DNA of 64,000 nt, taken from positions 62,001 to 126,000 of the forward strand of contig NZ_LQPW01000176.1 in the NCBI RefSeq assembly GCF_002116635.1, given 5' to 3'. The notes below the pieces were generated by a model. It was not told the DNA's origin, ran no database searches, and saw nothing but the letters and a program-made list of their open reading frames with translations. A program made the position numbers and the translations under genes. Numbering within the stretch: position 1 is the stretch's first letter; each line of letters opens with the position of its first letter. The DNA is from Mycobacterium szulgai (lineage in GTDB: Bacteria > Actinomycetota > Actinomycetes > Mycobacteriales > Mycobacteriaceae). Of the stretch, positions 16,866-25,280 are shown piece after piece.

Positions 16866-19800
16866 GGCAGAGCCCTAATCGGTCCCTGCCGGCTCCAGCC
16901 GTGCACCGTGATCACGCCTTCCTGGATGACGGCCTCGGGCGCCTGATTGGGCGGCACCAGCGGGTAGTACTGCTCCACCGTTCCCCAGTCGCGGTACCAG
17001 TCGCCGCGCAGATAGGTAGCGATCGTCGAGGTGCGCAGCAACGCCTGGGTGAACATGAACGGTCCGCCGGTGGAGGCGGACTCCCACAGGTTCGACGACA
17101 CCGCGGTCTGCTTGTGGTCGGGCATGATGCGGAACTGCGGAAGTTCGGCGACGCCAAGGTGTTCGGAGAACGGCCGTTGGCAGGGGAAGTTGGCGGCGGT
17201 CGCGATGTCCATCAACACCGGGGTTTGCGACCCGATCAGCTGCTGCAGCGTTTGCAGCACCGGCACTCGCGGCGGGGTGAACGCGAACCACTGCTCGGGG
17301 CTCAGGTTCGGGTCATAAGCGACGATGCGAGCCACATCGGCCTCCGGCGGGGCCCAGTTCAAGGGGAAGCGCAAGTTGCGCCACGCGGGTTGCGGCCCGA
17401 GGTCGATCGGGAAGACCTCGCCGAGCGGGGCGATGCTGCCGTCGGGCTTGCTTACGCCCCACTGCAGTTTCAGTGACTGGCCGTAGACGAAGTCGCCGTC
17501 TTCCTTGTATGACCAGATCGCCCCGGCAGCGGCGACGGCCACGATCGGCCGGTCGGGGGATCGCGGCGGCAACTGGTACCAGGCCGAAGTGGCCCGCGCG
17601 GCCAGCGTGTTCTCGCCGTAGCTGCCCATCACCGGGGTGCGCGCGGGATCCAGCCCGAACGGCAGCGCCGCGTGCGACCCGTTCACTCCGACCGGCCCTT
17701 TGCCGCCGGCGGTGCCCGCGGAGTCGGTGATGGCGGCGTTGGGTTTGTTGGGTGACGCGTCGGAATTGACCACGCCGGGCTTGCTCACCACCGGGTCGGA
17801 TTTCAGGTCGTCGCCGACGCCTTCGGGTTTGAAGCCGAGCGGGTTGATGCCGCCGAGCGGGCCCCCGGGACCGAAGGTCTGGCCCGGGACCGGTTGCAGC
17901 ATGCCGGCATTGGGGTCGGGTTCGGCCAGCACGTCGTCTGCCATGGCGCAGCTGGTGGGCGAAAGCCCGGATTCCAGCGCAGCCAGGTTGGCCTTGGCGG
18001 TGGTGTAGAGCGGGTAGCGGAACACCGCACCCTTGGCCATCGAACCGACTTCGCCCAGCACCATGATCACCGCGACCACGAGCAGCGGTGTGGAAGCCAG
18101 GACGCGGTTGCGCCGGTTGTCCTTGACCTCGGTGTGGCCGGCGTAGTCCATCCGGAAGTGGTACCAAGCTGCCAGCAATCCGGTCACGATCGACAGCATC
18201 AGGAACATCGTGGTCACCGGGTGGCTGGCGATGACCGGCTGGATGTCATACCACGGCACGCCGTAGTTGCCGACGTAGAACCACCCGTTGATCCCCGAGG
18301 TGGCCCAGGCCAGCACGAACAGCAGTGCGGTGACGTACAGCGCCAGATTGCGTCGGCTGTGCAGACCGATCCGGGCGACGGTGAACGCGGTGACGGCGCC
18401 CAGGGCACCGGCCAGCCCGGCGAAGGCGCCGAACTGAATCGCCCACTTGGTGGGGGTGAACGTCAACAGCAGCAGACCCAGCGCCGTGGTGCCGATCAGC
18501 CGCCAGGCCGGACCGCTGGCCAGCCCTGCAACCCCGCCCCGCCGCAGCAGCACGAAAAGCACCCCGAACATGCAGAGCAGCAGCACCAGCACGGCGAAGC
18601 GGCGGGCCATCGATCCGTCCGCATTGCTTTCGACGGTCAGGAAGTAATAGCGCAGGAAGTCCTGGTACCACGCGATCGTGGGCCCGACCTTGTATTTGAT
18701 GCGCGCCGACTCGGCCACCGTGGCCAGCGTCTGGCTGCGGAAGACCACCACGGTGATCAACGCCAACGCGGCGGCCAGGACGGCCAGCGGTGCCAGTAAG
18801 CCGTCGGTGGCCCGCCGGCGCCGGATGATCTGGGCGATGGCCCGCGCCCCGGTCAGCAGCGCGGCGACGGCGATCAAACCTTGGGGTGCCAGCGTCGCAG
18901 TAAGCGTCGCGACGATGATGGCGACCGCCGCCGGAGCCAGCATGCCCTGCGCGATCGCCCGTTCCACCAGCATCCAGGTCACCAGCACGCCCAGGGCGAT
19001 CAGCGGCTCGGGCCGCAAGCCGTTGTTGAACGGCAGCCAGGCCGCCACGAACACCGCCCCTGCGGTCAGCACCGACACCCGGTTGCCCGCCAGCCCGCCC
19101 TTGCCGGGGCCCAGCCGGCGCAGCACGCAGTGGCTGATCAGCAGCCAGCACGCGATCCCGGCCAGCGTGGCCGGTAGCCGCATCCACACGCCGGCGGTGC
19201 TGATCGAGGCCATCCGCGACAACACCGAGAAGTACCAATCGAAGGGCGCCTCGGTGGTCCCGAAGTAGCGGTAGTAGTTGGCGATGTAGCCGGCCTTCGG
19301 CGCCACCCGGGCGATGGTGAGGTTGTAGCCGTCGTCGGACGAGATCGCGCCGATCACGTGCCAGAGCAGCAGCATCGCGATCACCCCGGCGTCGGTAAGC
19401 CACGTGGCAAAGCCCACCCGTCTCAGCCAGGCCCCCAGACCAACACGCCAGGACGTCCGCCCCCGGCTGAGCCGGTCCAAGACGGCCAGGGCGACGATGG
19501 CGGTCAGGACCGCCAGCGTGCCCAGAATCATCGCGGTCTTCTTGACCAGGGTGGGCGCGGTGATGAAGCGGGTGTCGATGTCGATGCGGGCGGACAGCCC
19601 GGGTTGTGCGGGCACCTTGAGGTCGGTGAAGATCCCACCGATTTGCGGCTTCTTCTCCGGAGCCAGAGTGCCCCGGGCGCCGGGAATGCCGACGAAGTCC
19701 GCCCCCGCGCCCCCGGCGTCGGCCCACATGTGCAGCACACTGCAGCCGCGGGCGACCGCCGCCCGGGGCGCCACCGCGGCCACGGTGTCGCGGAAGGCGA

Positions 19801-20149
19801 CGACAATCGTGTCTTTGTCGGCGCGGACGAACAGCCCGTGCTTGCCGGTGTCCACCCCGCCGGACGGCAGCGTGGACAGCACCAGGCCGCCATCGGCGGG
19901 CAGGGTCGCCATGGCCGAGCAGGGGATGGAGATGTCCAGCGCGCGCGGCGCCCCGGAGACCAGCGGAGCGGTGATCTGGCTGACGTTGGTGCCTGGCCCG
20001 GTAGTGCCCTGCGGCCACAGGATTGTCGCCGTGGTCTGCCGCACCGAGAGCAGCGGAACCAAGACGCACAGCAGCAGGCCGGCAATTCCTGAGACGACGG
20101 CTACCAACCGGGCGATCCGGTGGGATCGCTCATTACCGTCGTGGGGCAC
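16862..20149 (-). CDS. embA: Arabinosyltransferase EmbA
   Basis: A 1095-residue GT-C arabinosyltransferase that works with EmbB on the non-reducing terminal motif of arabinogalactan. The N-terminus (MPHDGNERSHRIARL), the SSDDGYNLTIARVAPKAGY segment and the C-terminus GPIRALP match EmbA rather than EmbB or EmbC. The start is GTG at 20149, as I recall for the M. tuberculosis gene. In M. tuberculosis embA follows embC closely; here embC is more than 5 kb away and two PPE genes precede embA, the nearest 57 bp upstream. It overlaps embB by 4 nt. Confidence 0.97.
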   Translation of the reverse strand: MPHDGNERSHRIARLVAVVSGIAGLLLCVLVPLLSVRQTTATILWPQGTTGPGTNVSQITAPLVSGAPRALDISIPCSAMATLPADGGLVLSTLPSGGVDTGKHGLFVRADKDTIVVAFRDTVAAVAPRAAVARGCSVLHMWADAGGAGADFVGIPGARGTLAPEKKPQIGGIFTDLKVPAQPGLSARIDIDTRFITAPTLVKKTAMILGTLAVLTAIVALAVLDRLSRGRTSWRVGLGAWLRRVGFATWLTDAGVIAMLLLWHVIGAISSDDGYNLTIARVAPKAGYIANYYRYFGTTEAPFDWYFSVLSRMASISTAGVWMRLPATLAGIACWLLISHCVLRRLGPGKGGLAGNRVSVLTAGAVFVAAWLPFNNGLRPEPLIALGVLVTWMLVERAIAQGMLAPAAVAIIVATLTATLAPQGLIAVAALLTGARAIAQIIRRRRATDGLLAPLAVLAAALALITVVVFRSQTLATVAESARIKYKVGPTIAWYQDFLRYYFLTVESNADGSMARRFAVLVLLLCMFGVLFVLLRRGGVAGLASGPAWRLIGTTALGLLLLTFTPTKWAIQFGAFAGLAGALGAVTAFTVARIGLHSRRNLALYVTALLFVLAWATSGINGWFYVGNYGVPWYDIQPVIASHPVTTMFLMLSIVTGLLAAWYHFRMDYAGHTEVKDNRRNRVLASTPLLVVAVIMVLGEVGSMAKGAVFRYPLYTTAKANLAALESGLSPTSCAMADDVLAEPDPNAGMLQPVPGQTFGPGGPLGGINPLGFKPEGVGDDLKSDPVVSKPGVVNSDASPNKPNAAITDSAGTAGGKGPVGVNGSHAALPFGLDPARTPVMGSYGENTLAARATSAWYQLPPRSPDRPIVAVAAAGAIWSYKEDGDFVYGQSLKLQWGVSKPDGSIAPLGEVFPIDLGPQPAWRNLRFPLNWAPPEADVARIVAYDPNLSPEQWFAFTPPRVPVLQTLQQLIGSQTPVLMDIATAANFPCQRPFSEHLGVAELPQFRIMPDHKQTAVSSNLWESASTGGPFMFTQALLRTSTIATYLRGDWYRDWGTVEQYYPLVPPNQAPEAVIQEGVITVHGWSRQGPIRALP

Positions 20150-20206
20150 GAGGGTCGATGGTAGGCGACGCGGCTGTCGGCTTCTCGGATGCCGGGCCGC
20201 GCAGCG

Positions 20207-21379
20207 CTATCCCGCGAACGGCGGACGGGCCATGACGGTGGGCCGAAACCCGTAGCGAGGCCCGCTACCTGCCGTGCCCGCACCCGCACCGGACAACGGC
20301 ATGCCACCCAACAAATTTCCCGCCGCAGCGGTGTCGGGGGCCTCGACGATCTGGTCGATCTGTCGTAGCGCCCCGGGTACAGCGGCGGGCGCCGGTGCCG
20401 AGGGGGCCCATGTCGGAGGTACCGACAGCTTGCCGATGGAGTTCGCGCTGGCCAGACTCGCCGCGACCGGTCCACCGCCGCCCAGCGCCCCCGCCGCGCT
20501 GGCGGCTGCCGGTGCGGCCCCGGCAGCGGCTCCGGCAACCGCTTCGGCGGCCTGCGGGCCGATCATGCCCAATGCCCGCGCCGAGCCAATCAGGCTGTTG
20601 CCGATACCGATGCCGAAATACGGCAGGCCGGTGGTGTTGTAGATCAGCTGCGACACCGGCACGTACCAGGTCAGGAACGCCTGCAGCCAACTCGGTATCG
20701 AGGACGCCCCTGCCGCATTGAACACTGACGAGATCGGCGTGGAAAGACCTTGCAACGCGCTGGGCAGCGCCGAGAGCAATTGCACCAGCGCGGTACCGGC
20801 AGCGGTGCCCGCGGCCTGGGTGACCGCGGCGGCCTGGCCGGCCGCGCCCGCCGGATTGGTGGTCTGTGGCGGCGGGGCGAATGGCGTGACCGCCGCGGCG
20901 CTGGCCGATGACCCGGCGTAGGCGTACATCGTCATGGCGGCCTGCGCCCACATCTCGCCGTACTGGGTTTGATTTGCCGCGATCGCGGGGGCGTTAAGGC
21001 CCAGCAGATTGGTCGAAACCAGCGAGGAGAGCTGGGCGCGATTGGCCGCGATAACCGGCGGGGGCACCATCGACGAGAACGCGGTCTCGAAGGCCGCCGC
21101 GGCCGCGGTTGCCTGTTTGGCCGCCTGCTGAGCCTGGTTCGCCGTCGCGCTCAGCCAGGCCACATAGGGAATCACCGCAGTGGCCATGGCCGCCGCGGCC
21201 GGGCCGAGCCACTCCTCGCCGCTGAGCGTCTTGATCACCGCGTCATACCCGGCAGCGGTCGCACCCAATTCGGTGGCCAGCCCGTTCCACGCCGACGCGG
21301 CGGCCATCATCGGCGCCGAGCCCGGACCGGCATACATGCGCGCGGCATTGACCTCCGGCGGAAGCGCTCCGAAATCCAT
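20207..21379 (-). CDS. PPE family protein, PPE-SVP subgroup, directly upstream of embA
   Basis: 390 residues beginning MDFGALPPEVNAARMYAGPG, the canonical PPE start, with AAGGGG ten bases before the ATG at 21379. The open frame extends upstream through the neighbouring PPE gene, but that part is an artefact. It has the WxG-type EEWLGPAAAAM turn of the N-terminal helical bundle, a long Ala-rich helical region, and GKLSVPPTW of the PPE-SVP subgroup, ending near YGFRPTVMARPPFAG. Such proteins are exported by ESX (type VII) systems, usually with a PE partner; no PE gene is adjacent. It reads into embA 57 bp downstream. Confidence 0.93.
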   Translation of the reverse strand: MDFGALPPEVNAARMYAGPGSAPMMAAASAWNGLATELGATAAGYDAVIKTLSGEEWLGPAAAAMATAVIPYVAWLSATANQAQQAAKQATAAAAAFETAFSSMVPPPVIAANRAQLSSLVSTNLLGLNAPAIAANQTQYGEMWAQAAMTMYAYAGSSASAAAVTPFAPPPQTTNPAGAAGQAAAVTQAAGTAAGTALVQLLSALPSALQGLSTPISSVFNAAGASSIPSWLQAFLTWYVPVSQLIYNTTGLPYFGIGIGNSLIGSARALGMIGPQAAEAVAGAAAGAAPAAASAAGALGGGGPVAASLASANSIGKLSVPPTWAPSAPAPAAVPGALRQIDQIVEAPDTAAAGNLLGGMPLSGAGAGTAGSGPRYGFRPTVMARPPFAG

Positions 21380-21399
21380 TCGCTGACAACCCCTTACGA

Positions 21400-22443
21400 C
21401 TATCCGGCAGCTACCGGGCGGTGCACGACCGTGGGACTGAAACCTTGCCGGCGCTGGCCGAAGTTGGTGGTGCGCCCGCGGCCGCTCACCGGCAGGCCGC
21501 GCAGCAGGCTCGCCGTTGTGCCCGTCGCCGCGGGACGAACAAAGCTGACCGGCGATGCCGCGGCGGCCACCGGGGGCGCGGACGGACTGGCCGGCGCCGG
21601 CGTCCACGTCGGCGGCACCGACAGGCGACCTACGCTGGCGGCCGCGCCGAACGTCGCCGACACTTCGATGGCAGCGCCATGCGCCAGTACCGGCGCGAGG
21701 GACCCGGCCCCAGCCTGCGCCACACCGTCCGCCGTCGCCAGCGTTGCGCCACTCGGCGCCACGATCAACATCTGCGCTATCTGTTCGATGTTCAGGGTGA
21801 AACCGGCCCCGTCGTAGATGAATCCTTCGGCAGTGGCCAACGAGGCGAGCAGCACGGCCCATTCGGTCGGCGAAAGGCCGGTGGCAGCCGCGAGTGCCGT
21901 CGCACCGACTAGGCCGGCGATAGTGGGTGGCGGCGTGAACGGCGTCAGCGCAGCGGCCATCGCCGCCGACTCCGCGTAACCGAACATGGCGGCGGCGTCC
22001 TGGGCCCACATCTCGGCGTAGTGAAATTCGGCGGCGGCGATCGCGCCTGCGTTCTGGCCGAAGAGGTTGGTCGCGATGAGCATCAGCAGCAAAGCGCGAT
22101 TGGCCGCGATCGCCGGCGGCGGCAATGTCATCGCGAAGGCCGTTTCGTAAGCCACCGCGGCGGCTCGTGCCTGTGTGCTTGCCGTCTCGGCCTGTACGGC
22201 GGTGGTGCTCAACCAGGCCACATAAGGTGCGACGGCGGCGACCATGACGGCGGATGCAGGTCCGATCCACGCCGAGCTGGTGAGCTCCGAGATCACCGAG
22301 CCGTAGCCGGAGGCAGCAAACGCCAGGTCAGAGGCCAGCTCGTCCCAGGCGGACGCGGCGGCCAGCATCGGTCCCGAGCCGGGGCCGGCGTACATACGAC
22401 CGGAGTTGATCTCAGGGGGCAAGGCCCCGAAATCCATCAGCAT
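21400..22443 (-). CDS. PPE family protein, PPE-SVP subgroup, first gene of the PPE-PPE-embAB run
   Basis: 347 residues starting MLMDFGALPPEINSGRMY. The GAGG upstream sits better for the ATG at 22443 than for the second at 22437, but both are possible. The PPE domain shows SSAWIGPASAVM (WxG-like turn) and ends around residue 180; GRLSVPPTW is the SVP motif and the tail is GFSPTVVHRPVAAG, similar to its downstream neighbour, which suggests tandem duplication. Twenty bases separate it from the next PPE gene. No PE gene precedes it. It diverges from the embR operon across a 463-bp gap. Confidence 0.92.
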   Translation of the reverse strand: MLMDFGALPPEINSGRMYAGPGSGPMLAAASAWDELASDLAFAASGYGSVISELTSSAWIGPASAVMVAAVAPYVAWLSTTAVQAETASTQARAAAVAYETAFAMTLPPPAIAANRALLLMLIATNLFGQNAGAIAAAEFHYAEMWAQDAAAMFGYAESAAMAAALTPFTPPPTIAGLVGATALAAATGLSPTEWAVLLASLATAEGFIYDGAGFTLNIEQIAQMLIVAPSGATLATADGVAQAGAGSLAPVLAHGAAIEVSATFGAAASVGRLSVPPTWTPAPASPSAPPVAAAASPVSFVRPAATGTTASLLRGLPVSGRGRTTNFGQRRQGFSPTVVHRPVAAG

Positions 22444-22906
22444 CGATTGTTAGTCCGCCTCAGGTAGTTGTTAGCCGCACCGACGTTTCAGACAAAGTTG
22501 CTGGCTGTGAGGCTAAAGTGCACATCGCCTTTGCGCTGAGCGAGAGACAAACGTCGATCGGGTCGATGGATGGCCGCGTGGAGGGCGCCGCGATGTCGGC
22601 CCCACATCACTTGGTGATTGCTCGGCGTGCGTGCCCATACGTGCTTTCACCTGCGCAGATGGTTCCGCCAGCCGCCAGGCGAGAGCAGCCGCCGCCATTC
22701 CGTCGGTATCCGGATGGTGCCCGCGTGGCGCAACCGAGACTTGCATTTCACACAAAAAATCAGGGCGAGCAAAAGATGTCTATCGCAATAGTCGCTTATG
22801 CATACACTCGCCATGCGGAGCGTTTGCTCGTGGGCTGCCGCCGTGCCGACACGACCAGTTCGCGGACTGGCCGCGCCGAGGGTGGGGCCGGGCTACTCTG
22901 CCATGA
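22444..22906. promoter_or_regulatory. Divergent gene-free region between the PPE-PPE-embAB and the embR gene sets
   Basis: 463 bp with no convincing gene; a 130-codon open frame on the plus strand (22518-22910) lacks homology signals and a ribosome site. The region must hold the promoters for both divergent gene sets. The PPE-side leader has the heptamer TTGTTAG twice (22447-22453 and 22468-22474) at 21-bp spacing. A single TCACAGC heptamer, like half a PhoP-type box, lies on the minus strand at 22504-22510. EmbR, encoded on the plus side, would be the obvious candidate regulator, by inference only. Confidence 0.45.
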
Positions 22907-23548
22907 ATGACGAGGACCGCGGTTTTGGCCGGTGCAAGCGGCGCCGTGGGCGGCGAGGTGCTTCGGGCGCTGCTCAAAGACCCTGACTGGGGACGGGTTC
23001 ATTCATTGGTGCGCCGCCCGAGCGGGACCGAGGACCCGAAGTTGAGCGAGCACGTCGTCAACTTCGATGATCTCGACGCGCAGGGCGACTTGTTCGCCGA
23101 CGCCGATGTTTTCTGCTGTCTGGGCACTACGGCCTCGCAGGCGGGTTCGAAGGAGGCGTTCCGCAGGGTCGACTACGGCTACGTCGTCAAGCTTGCCGAG
23201 CTGGCCGCCGACGCCAAGGCACGGCAGTTCCTGCTGGTGTCCGGCATCGGTACCAGCCCGAAATCGCCCTTCTACTACAGCCGGGTCAAAGCCGAGGCGG
23301 AGCAGGCGGTTTCGGCGTTGCCGCTGCCTGCGGTCCAGATCTTCCGGCCATCGCTGCTGCTGGCGTCCCGCCCGGACAACAGGCCCGCCGAAGACGCGTT
23401 CAAGAAGCTGACACCGCTGGCCAACCTGCTGCTGATCGGCCCGCTGGCCCGCTACCGTCCGGTCGCCACCGCTGAGGTTGCGCGCCACCTGATCGAGGTG
23501 GCCAAGGCGCAGAATCCCGGCGTGCACGTCCACTATTCGCACACCTGA
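22907..23548 (+). CDS. NAD(P)-binding Rossmann-fold protein (HTATIP2/NmrA-like oxidoreductase)
   Basis: 213 residues. The N-terminal AVLAGASGAVGGEVLRALL is a dinucleotide-binding GxxGxxG motif of the extended/atypical SDR type, followed by DVFCCLGTT and FLLVSGIGTSPKSPFYYSRVKAEAE, where the YxxxK-like YSRVK sits at the usual catalytic position. The C-terminal part (VQIFRPSLLL) matches HTATIP2-type proteins. The ATG overlaps a good context but no strong ribosome site is seen. It lies eight bases before embR and is almost surely in the same operon. The substrate is unknown. Confidence 0.82.
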   Translation: MTRTAVLAGASGAVGGEVLRALLKDPDWGRVHSLVRRPSGTEDPKLSEHVVNFDDLDAQGDLFADADVFCCLGTTASQAGSKEAFRRVDYGYVVKLAELAADAKARQFLLVSGIGTSPKSPFYYSRVKAEAEQAVSALPLPAVQIFRPSLLLASRPDNRPAEDAFKKLTPLANLLLIGPLARYRPVATAEVARHLIEVAKAQNPGVHVHYSHT

Positions 23549-23556
23549 TCGACGCG

Positions 23557-24690
23557 ATGAACAACGTAGACCTCCGCTTCGGCGTACTCGGGCCATTGCA
23601 GCTGGTTTCCAACGGCACCCCGGTTCCCTTGGGTCCTGCCAAGCAGCGGGCGGTGCTGGCCGTGCTGGCGATCAACCGCAACCGCCCGGTATCCGTCGAT
23701 GCGCTGACGAACGCGGTGTGGGATGACGACCCGGTGCCGGCCGCCCGCACCAGCATCCAGTCGCACATCTCCAATCTGCGCCGGCTGCTGCGCACCACCG
23801 GAGTCGACCCCAACCAGGTGCTGGCGAGCGCACCGCCGGGCTACCAACTGAACATCCCCGACGCCGACTGCGACATCGGCCGCTTTCTCACCGAGAAAAG
23901 AGCCGGTGCCGCGGCCGCCGCGGCCGGGCGGTTCGAGGATGCCAGCAACCATCTGTCTGCCGCGCTGGCGCAGTGGCGCGGGCCGGTACTCGACGATCTG
24001 CGCGGGTACGCGTTTGTCGAGGCGTTCGCCACCTCGCTGGCCGAAGACAAGGTCGCCGCACACACCGCCCGCGCCGAAGCCGAAATCGCTTGTGGGCGGG
24101 CCGAAGCGGTGATCGCCGAGCTCGAGGCGCTGACCGCCGAACACCCGTTTCGGGAACCGCTGTGGGCGCAGCTGATCACCGCGTACTACGTCACCGAACG
24201 CCAGTCCGATGCGCTGGGTGCCTATCGGCGGCTTAAGACGGCGTTGGTGGAGGGGCTCGGCATCGACCCCGGTCCGACGCTCACTGCATTGCATGAGCGC
24301 ATCCTGCGTCAGGAGCCCGTCGGCGGTCAGCGCGCCGCTCTGAAAACGCACCGGCGCGCTGCTTTCCGGGAGGACGAACAGCCGGCCGGGGCCCCGGCAT
24401 CGGTTGTTGCGCAGCTGCGCGACAAGGCGGGACGGCGCCATCCGTTGCTGGGGGCCACCACCCGGATCGGCCGTTCGACCGATAACGACGTCGTCATCGA
24501 CGACACCGACGTCAGTCGTCACCACGCCGTAATCCTCGATACGGGAACAGGTTTCATGATCACCGATCTACGCTCGACCAACGGTGTCGAGGTGCGCGGG
24601 CAGGCGATCCAGGGCAGCGCCCGGCTTACCGATGGCGACCACATCTGTATCTGTGGGCACGAGTTCACCTTCGAGGTCCGCCGCGGCTGA
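23557..24690 (+). CDS. embR: SARP-family regulator EmbR with FHA domain
   Basis: 377 residues: winged-helix OmpR-type DNA-binding domain (about 8-95), bacterial transcriptional activator domain (about 100-250) and C-terminal FHA domain (about 285-370). The FHA phosphothreonine-binding residues are present: Arg306 in TRIGR, Ser320 in VSRHH and Asn342 in RSTNG. In M. tuberculosis EmbR is phosphorylated by PknH and raises embCAB transcription; there it lies far from emb. Here it sits inside the emb cluster, as reported for M. avium, where embR is next to embAB. The C-terminal tail after the FHA domain is short. Identity is secure; regulation of the nearby genes is inference. Confidence 0.95.
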   Translation: MNNVDLRFGVLGPLQLVSNGTPVPLGPAKQRAVLAVLAINRNRPVSVDALTNAVWDDDPVPAARTSIQSHISNLRRLLRTTGVDPNQVLASAPPGYQLNIPDADCDIGRFLTEKRAGAAAAAAGRFEDASNHLSAALAQWRGPVLDDLRGYAFVEAFATSLAEDKVAAHTARAEAEIACGRAEAVIAELEALTAEHPFREPLWAQLITAYYVTERQSDALGAYRRLKTALVEGLGIDPGPTLTALHERILRQEPVGGQRAALKTHRRAAFREDEQPAGAPASVVAQLRDKAGRRHPLLGATTRIGRSTDNDVVIDDTDVSRHHAVILDTGTGFMITDLRSTNGVEVRGQAIQGSARLTDGDHICICGHEFTFEVRRG

Positions 24691-24697
24691 ATCCCGC

Positions 24698-24719
24698 GCA
24701 AGAATTCTGCAAGAATCTC
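24698..24719. repeat. Two tandem 11-bp repeats after embR
   Basis: GCAAGAATTCT is followed immediately by GCAAGAATCTC, an exact 11-bp period with the heptamer GCAAGAA conserved. It starts seven bases after the embR stop and about 100 bp before the next small ORF. Direct heptamers with a 4-bp spacer are the usual binding pattern of OmpR/SARP-type winged-helix regulators; a site for such a protein is possible. Confidence 0.4.
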
Positions 24720-24759
24720 GCGACTGACGGGCAAGGGGCGCGCCGCAAGCTAACGGCGT

Positions 24760-24773
24760 CTCCCGAACGGGAG
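24760..24773. terminator. Short hairpin downstream of embR
   Basis: CTCCCG and CGGGAG flank a two-base AA centre, forming a 6-bp inverted repeat 69 bases after the embR stop. No T-tract follows. It could end the embR transcript or lie in the leader of the next genes. Confidence 0.3.
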
Positions 24774-24801
24774 CTACCCATGCCGAACGTCAGGACCACT
24801 C

Positions 24802-24936
24802 ATGAGCCCAATGACGAGACTTGCGGGCATCCCTGCCCCGCCCATAGTGCCGCTGCCAACGGCGGCCTATCTCCTTATCGCTCTGGGGCTGGCGAGTCTG
24901 CGGCTGGTCGACAGTAGCGAAAGGAATCAACTATGA
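24802..24936 (+). CDS. Possible 44-residue membrane peptide coupled to the next gene
   Basis: ATG at 24802 follows an AGGA with a six-base spacer and opens a 44-codon frame starting MSPMTRLAGIPAPP. A single hydrophobic segment, AAYLLIALGLASLRLV, could span the membrane. The TGA overlaps the ATG of the following secreted-protein gene as ATGA, the usual sign of translational coupling. No homology is recognised and the ORF is short, so it may be only a leader that couples translation. Confidence 0.35.
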   Translation: MSPMTRLAGIPAPPIVPLPTAAYLLIALGLASLRLVDSSERNQL

Positions 24937-25274
24937 ACACCATCAACCGGATCCTCGCCGGCGCGGTGTTGTCCGGCGGCGTCGCGGTCGCTGGGTGGGG
25001 CCTGGCCGCCGCAACCGCGCACGCCACCCCCGCCCCGATGGTGTGCCAGGACGGCGGCACGGTACCTAGTCCGACAAACAGCTGCACCTATCAGTGGTGC
25101 CCTGGTTCGCCGGTAATGCGGCACATGCCCGACTGGGACAGAAGTGTCTGTCACCCTTGGTATTTCGATCCGAACAGTCCGGTAACCGACTCCACGATCA
25201 TCGAGGGATTTCCGCCGCCGCGTCCGCCGTCGCCGCCGTGCATACCCTTTATCAACTGCCTGCCGGGTCTGTAG
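24933..25274 (+). CDS. Small secreted Cys/Pro-rich protein of unknown function
   Basis: 113 residues with a clear signal peptide: ILAGAVLSGGVAVAGWGLAAATAHA, cleaved after AHA. The mature protein of about 80 residues has six or more cysteines (MVCQ, NSCTYQWCPG, SVCHP, PPCIPFINCLPGL) and a Pro-rich run PPPRPPSPPC, so a small disulfide-stabilised exported protein is likely. AAAGGA stands about ten bases before the ATG. It follows embR by 242 bp on the same strand and converges on embC with a 6-bp gap. I know no function. Confidence 0.82.
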   Translation: MNTINRILAGAVLSGGVAVAGWGLAAATAHATPAPMVCQDGGTVPSPTNSCTYQWCPGSPVMRHMPDWDRSVCHPWYFDPNSPVTDSTIIEGFPPPRPPSPPCIPFINCLPGL

Positions 25275-25280
25275 AAAGCT

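Noticed and set aside
20207..22270. 687-codon frame that would fuse extra sequence to the second PPE protein
   Set aside because: The upstream part runs out of frame through the first PPE gene; the canonical MDFGALPPE start with a good ribosome site is at 21379.
22518..22910. 130-codon plus-strand frame in the divergent promoter region
   Set aside because: No ribosome site, no family similarity, and it overlaps the start of the next gene.
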